The notes below the pieces were generated by a model. It made no database searches. It saw only the letters and a program-made list of their open reading frames with translations, and was not told the DNA's origin. Source: Myxococcales bacterium (GTDB lineage: Bacteria; Myxococcota; Myxococcia; Myxococcales; Myxococcaceae). Taken from it: 10,168 nt of DNA. The number at the start of each line of letters is the position of its first letter. Within the stretch, counting starts at the first letter, position 1. The stretch lies in NCBI GenBank assembly GCA_003153055.1, contig PMBV01000555.1, positions 1 to 10,168 on the forward strand, in the 5' to 3' direction. A program made the position numbers and the translations under genes. This document shows positions 7,927 through 10,168 of the stretch, in pieces.

Positions 7927-9617
7927 CGCTCCACCTCGCCACGGACGTAGTGCACGCCTTCCTCCAGCGCCGCCACCAGGCCTCCGGTCGGCACGAAGCC
8001 AGCTCCGCCGAGGCAGGCGACGAACTCGTCGGGCCCCAGCTCAGCTCCGTTGGCCCCGGTCACTTCGCTGAGCGCCTCGGGCCGGAAGCGCTCGGCGGCG
8101 CGCATCTCGAGGTCGATGCCTTTGGGGTCCCGCTCCAGGGCCGCCTCGGCGCCATCGGGCACCGACCTCACTGAGAAGAGCACCCCGTCGAGCCGCACCC
8201 AGGCTTCGGTGATGGGGCTCCCCAGGGCATTCTGCACGTGCCACCCGCCGCCCGCGCGCTTGAGCCTCAGCCGAGCACGACTGGGCTCCACCGCGAGCAC
8301 GCCCCACTCCCGGTACAGCCGAGAGGGAATGAACCCCGCGCCCATCGTCAGCCCGTCGTTCCACGTCAGGTCGGCCTCGCGGTGCTCCCGAGCGTCCGAC
8401 GGAGACACCAGCGAGGTCATCGCCGAGTAGCTGGCTCGCCGAGGCGCGAGGTTGGCGTAATAGGCCCCGAGGCCCAGCGTGATGGCGCGGTGATTCTTCC
8501 CGTCGAGCAGGGTGAGCCCGTAGCTGGCCGCGTGGAGCGTGAAGCCATCGGCGACCAACGAGTACGAGGCGATGACCCCGCACGTCACCAGCGCTGTCCC
8601 GGGAATGGTCAGCACCAGCGCCGCGGGCCCTCGCCGGCGAGCGACCCAGATGCTCCCCGGGCCGATGGCCAGCGTGAAGACGCCAATGATGAGGAAGAAC
8701 CGGCCTACCGGCGCCTGGGCCTGGGGCAGGAGCACCACCGGTGGACGCGCCGCGAGCTGCTCCCGCACCCACGGTGGCCCACTGGGGTCCACGGCCGGGC
8801 GAGCCCACCACGGCACTGGCCAGGCCCCCTGGGTGAGCACCACCCTCCCGAAGCCGTAGGGCTGACTCCCTTCAGCGGAGGAGCGGAGGAGCGGGAGCGC
8901 CTCTCTGTGGCCCGTCGGGGTCTTCAGGACCAGCAGTCCTCCAGTGGCGACGTAGGCCTCGAGGGCGCGGCGCTGGGTCTCGTCGAGGCGCTCGAGGAGC
9001 CGAGGCGCTGGCAACACCACTGCCGCGTAGCCGGAGTAGGCCATCAGCTCGCTGGGGGCCTCGTCGAGCGAGACCGTCATCACCGTGACCCCGCTCGACG
9101 TCGAGCTCGGCGAGCGTCCCACGAAGCCTTCGAAGTCCCTCGGCTCGCCCAGCGACAGCACCACGCGGTTCTCGCCGGAGACCCCCTGGAAGTAGACGCT
9201 GGCCGAGTCTCCCCCGGGGAGCCCCAGCCCGCTGACCGTGAGCCGCCCCCCTCGGGCGCTGCCGAGCAAGGGGAGATCAATCATTCGGCGCTCCCCGGCC
9301 GACAGCGTCATCGACCGCCGCGCCGAGCCCGAGTCGCGGCTGGTCAGCGTGAGGTGCAGCTCACCCGACGGCCCGGTGCTGTTGTCCACGAAGACGCGCA
9401 GGGGAAAGCCGCCCCAGGGGGGAGCCGGCGCGTTGGTCTCCACCGAGACGCGGGTGGCTCCCTCGGCCACGGCCACTCGCTGAACCGAGGCAAACTGGTA
9501 GTCGCCCTCCCCACCGGAGGGCTCTCCAGCCGAGTCGGTCTCCGCGGGGTCGGGCTCGCCCACCACGGGGTCAGCGAGGCCCAGCGCCACCACGACGAGG
9601 AGCGACATTTCAACCAC
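7923..9617 (-). CDS. Envelope protein with GATase-like region and two central membrane helices, unrecognised family
   Basis: 564 residues. I do not recognise the family. A short hydrophobic segment at residues 4-16 looks like a signal peptide or anchor and is followed by an acidic, Gly/Pro/Ser-rich linker to about residue 38. Residues 45-150 look like a beta-sandwich (alternating strands, few helices). Residues 150-265 have the alternating pattern of a GATase-like or Rossmann-type fold: strand AAVVLPAP near 198-205, a helix, then AYVATGGLLVLKT near 221-233. No catalytic cysteine elbow is visible. Hydrophobic helices lie at about 305-323 and 331-353. The ARRR loop between them is basic, so it is probably cytoplasmic, placing both the N-terminal part and the 210-residue C-terminal part in the periplasm. 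The GTG start at 9617 sits 6 bases after GGAGG; ATG at 9608 is the alternative. Its stop overlaps the ABC ATPase start (ATGA), suggesting it works with that transporter. Confidence 0.87.
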   Translation of the reverse strand: MVEMSLLVVVALGLADPVVGEPDPAETDSAGEPSGGEGDYQFASVQRVAVAEGATRVSVETNAPAPPWGGFPLRVFVDNSTGPSGELHLTLTSRDSGSARRSMTLSAGERRMIDLPLLGSARGGRLTVSGLGLPGGDSASVYFQGVSGENRVVLSLGEPRDFEGFVGRSPSSTSSGVTVMTVSLDEAPSELMAYSGYAAVVLPAPRLLERLDETQRRALEAYVATGGLLVLKTPTGHREALPLLRSSAEGSQPYGFGRVVLTQGAWPVPWWARPAVDPSGPPWVREQLAARPPVVLLPQAQAPVGRFFLIIGVFTLAIGPGSIWVARRRGPAALVLTIPGTALVTCGVIASYSLVADGFTLHAASYGLTLLDGKNHRAITLGLGAYYANLAPRRASYSAMTSLVSPSDAREHREADLTWNDGLTMGAGFIPSRLYREWGVLAVEPSRARLRLKRAGGGWHVQNALGSPITEAWVRLDGVLFSVRSVPDGAEAALERDPKGIDLEMRAAERFRPEALSEVTGANGAELGPDEFVACLGGAGFVPTGGLVAALEEGVHYVRGEVER

Positions 9618-10168
9618 GAGCCACCTCCGGCACCGAGGCGAGCAGGGCCTCGATGACGTGGCCAGAGCCGACCTTCTCGAGGCCAGCCTCGTAGGACAGC
9701 ACCAGTCGGTGATTCAACACCGAGGGCGCCATCTCGCGCACCTCGTCGAAGCCGACGTTGGGTTTGCCCTTCGCCAGCGCCCACGCCCGGGCGGAGGCGG
9801 CCATGGCGAGCGCCGCGCGCGGGGAGGCTCCGTAGCGCACGAAGCGCTTCACCGGGTCAGGCGCGCTGGCGGCGGAGGGGTGCGTGGCCTCGACGAGACG
9901 CCCGATGAACTCCGCCACCGGCATCGGCAGGTGCACGCGATCGACCAGCGCGAACAGGTGCGCCAGGCCCGCGCCGTCGACGACGGCGGAGAGCTGCGGA
10001 GGCTGGCCCCGGAAGCGCGAGGTGAGGATGGTGGCCATGGTCTTCGCGCCGACGGGCGGGACGATCACCCGGAACATGAAGCGGTCGAGCTGCGCCTCGG
10101 GCAGCGGATAGGTGCCCTCGAGTTCGATGGGGTTCTGCGTGGCGAGCACGAAGAACGGCGCGGGGAGC
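9610..10168 (-). CDS. MoxR-family AAA+ ATPase, C-terminal part (5' end outside window)
   Basis: About 185 C-terminal residues are present; the start and the Walker A and B motifs lie beyond the right edge. The visible part opens with [15 protein letters not shown], which contains the sensor-1 ATQNP motif. [12 protein letters not shown] follows, the very conserved MoxR block around the arginine finger. Further on, [11 protein letters not shown] is the sensor-2/lid motif (AAA_lid_2 type), and the helical lid runs to the TGA stop. MoxR ATPases are cytoplasmic hexameric chaperone-like ATPases that act on VWA-domain partners; RavA-ViaA is the best-known pair. The two downstream VWA proteins and the DUF58 protein are the expected partners here. 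The stop overlaps the GTG start of the next gene by 8 bases. Family assignment is very secure; the cellular target is inferred. Confidence 0.96.
   Translation of the reverse strand, partial: LPAPFFVLATQNPIELEGTYPLPEAQLDRFMFRVIVPPVGAKTMATILTSRFRGQPPQLSAVVDGAGLAHLFALVDRVHLPMPVAEFIGRLVEATHPSAASAPDPVKRFVRYGASPRAALAMAASARAWALAKGKPNVGFDEVREMAPSVLNHRLVLSYEAGLEKVGSGHVIEALLASVPEVARG
9621..9628 (-). promoter_or_regulatory. Shine-Dalgarno GGAGGTGG for the 564-residue envelope protein
   Basis: The minus strand reads GGAGGTGG inside the end of the moxR-type gene. Its GGAGG core is 6 bases from GTG at 9617 but 15 bases from the in-frame ATG at 9608. The spacing therefore favours the GTG start and an 8-base overlap with the upstream stop. 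Confidence 0.6.

Noticed and set aside
8875..8894. Two and a half copies of GCGGAGGA
   Set aside because: Short, within a Ser/Ala/Glu-coding stretch of the envelope protein; an 8-base unit would break the frame, and chance is likely in this composition.
8238..9656. 472-codon open frame on the plus strand
   Set aside because: Antisense to the 564-residue envelope protein; the translation is rich in Arg, His, Pro, Gly and Glu without hydrophobic cores or motifs.
185..10168. Many CTCGAG/TCGAG words across the window
   Set aside because: Explained by frequent Leu-Glu, Ser-Arg and Val-Glu codon pairs in high-GC genes; spacing is irregular and no array is formed.

Overview
The window is a high-GC stretch (roughly two thirds G+C by eye) in which every supportable gene lies on the minus strand, so it is read from right to left. 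Codon choice is strongly biased to G/C in the third position, GTG starts are common, and the gene types resemble those of delta-proteobacterial predators and soil bacteria. A myxobacterium (Myxococcota) is my best guess. That is an inference from composition and gene style; there is no rRNA or other phylogenetic marker.

The genes form one compact operon with no intergenic space. From upstream (right edge) to downstream they are: (1) the C-terminal part of a MoxR-type AAA+ ATPase, cut by the window edge; (2) a 564-residue envelope protein of a family I do not recognise, with a signal peptide, a probable glutamine-amidotransferase-like (GATase-like) fold and two central membrane helices; (3) an ABC transporter ATP-binding protein; (4) its ABC-2-type multi-spanning permease; (5) a short, soluble DUF58 protein; (6) a BatA-like membrane protein with one von Willebrand factor A (VWA) domain; (7) a 913-residue membrane protein with two VWA domains on either side of a GATase-like domain. 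Five of the six junctions are 4-base ATGA or GTGA overlaps and the sixth is an 8-base overlap, which points to tight translational coupling and one transcript. The promoter must lie beyond the right edge.

In known systems MoxR ATPases act as chaperones or remodelling ATPases on metal-binding VWA proteins, and DUF58 proteins accompany them. This operon adds a complete ABC-2 exporter and an extra envelope protein between the MoxR and DUF58 genes. A reasonable hypothesis is a membrane machine in which cytoplasmic MoxR and DUF58 assemble or control membrane-anchored VWA/GATase-like proteins whose large domains face the periplasm, together with an exporter. Nothing in the sequence identifies the substrate or the cue.

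The last 184 bases at the left edge, downstream of the operon, hold no gene I can support. They contain a perfect 7-bp hairpin that may help end transcription. I saw no RNA genes, insertion sequences, CRISPR arrays or attachment sites.
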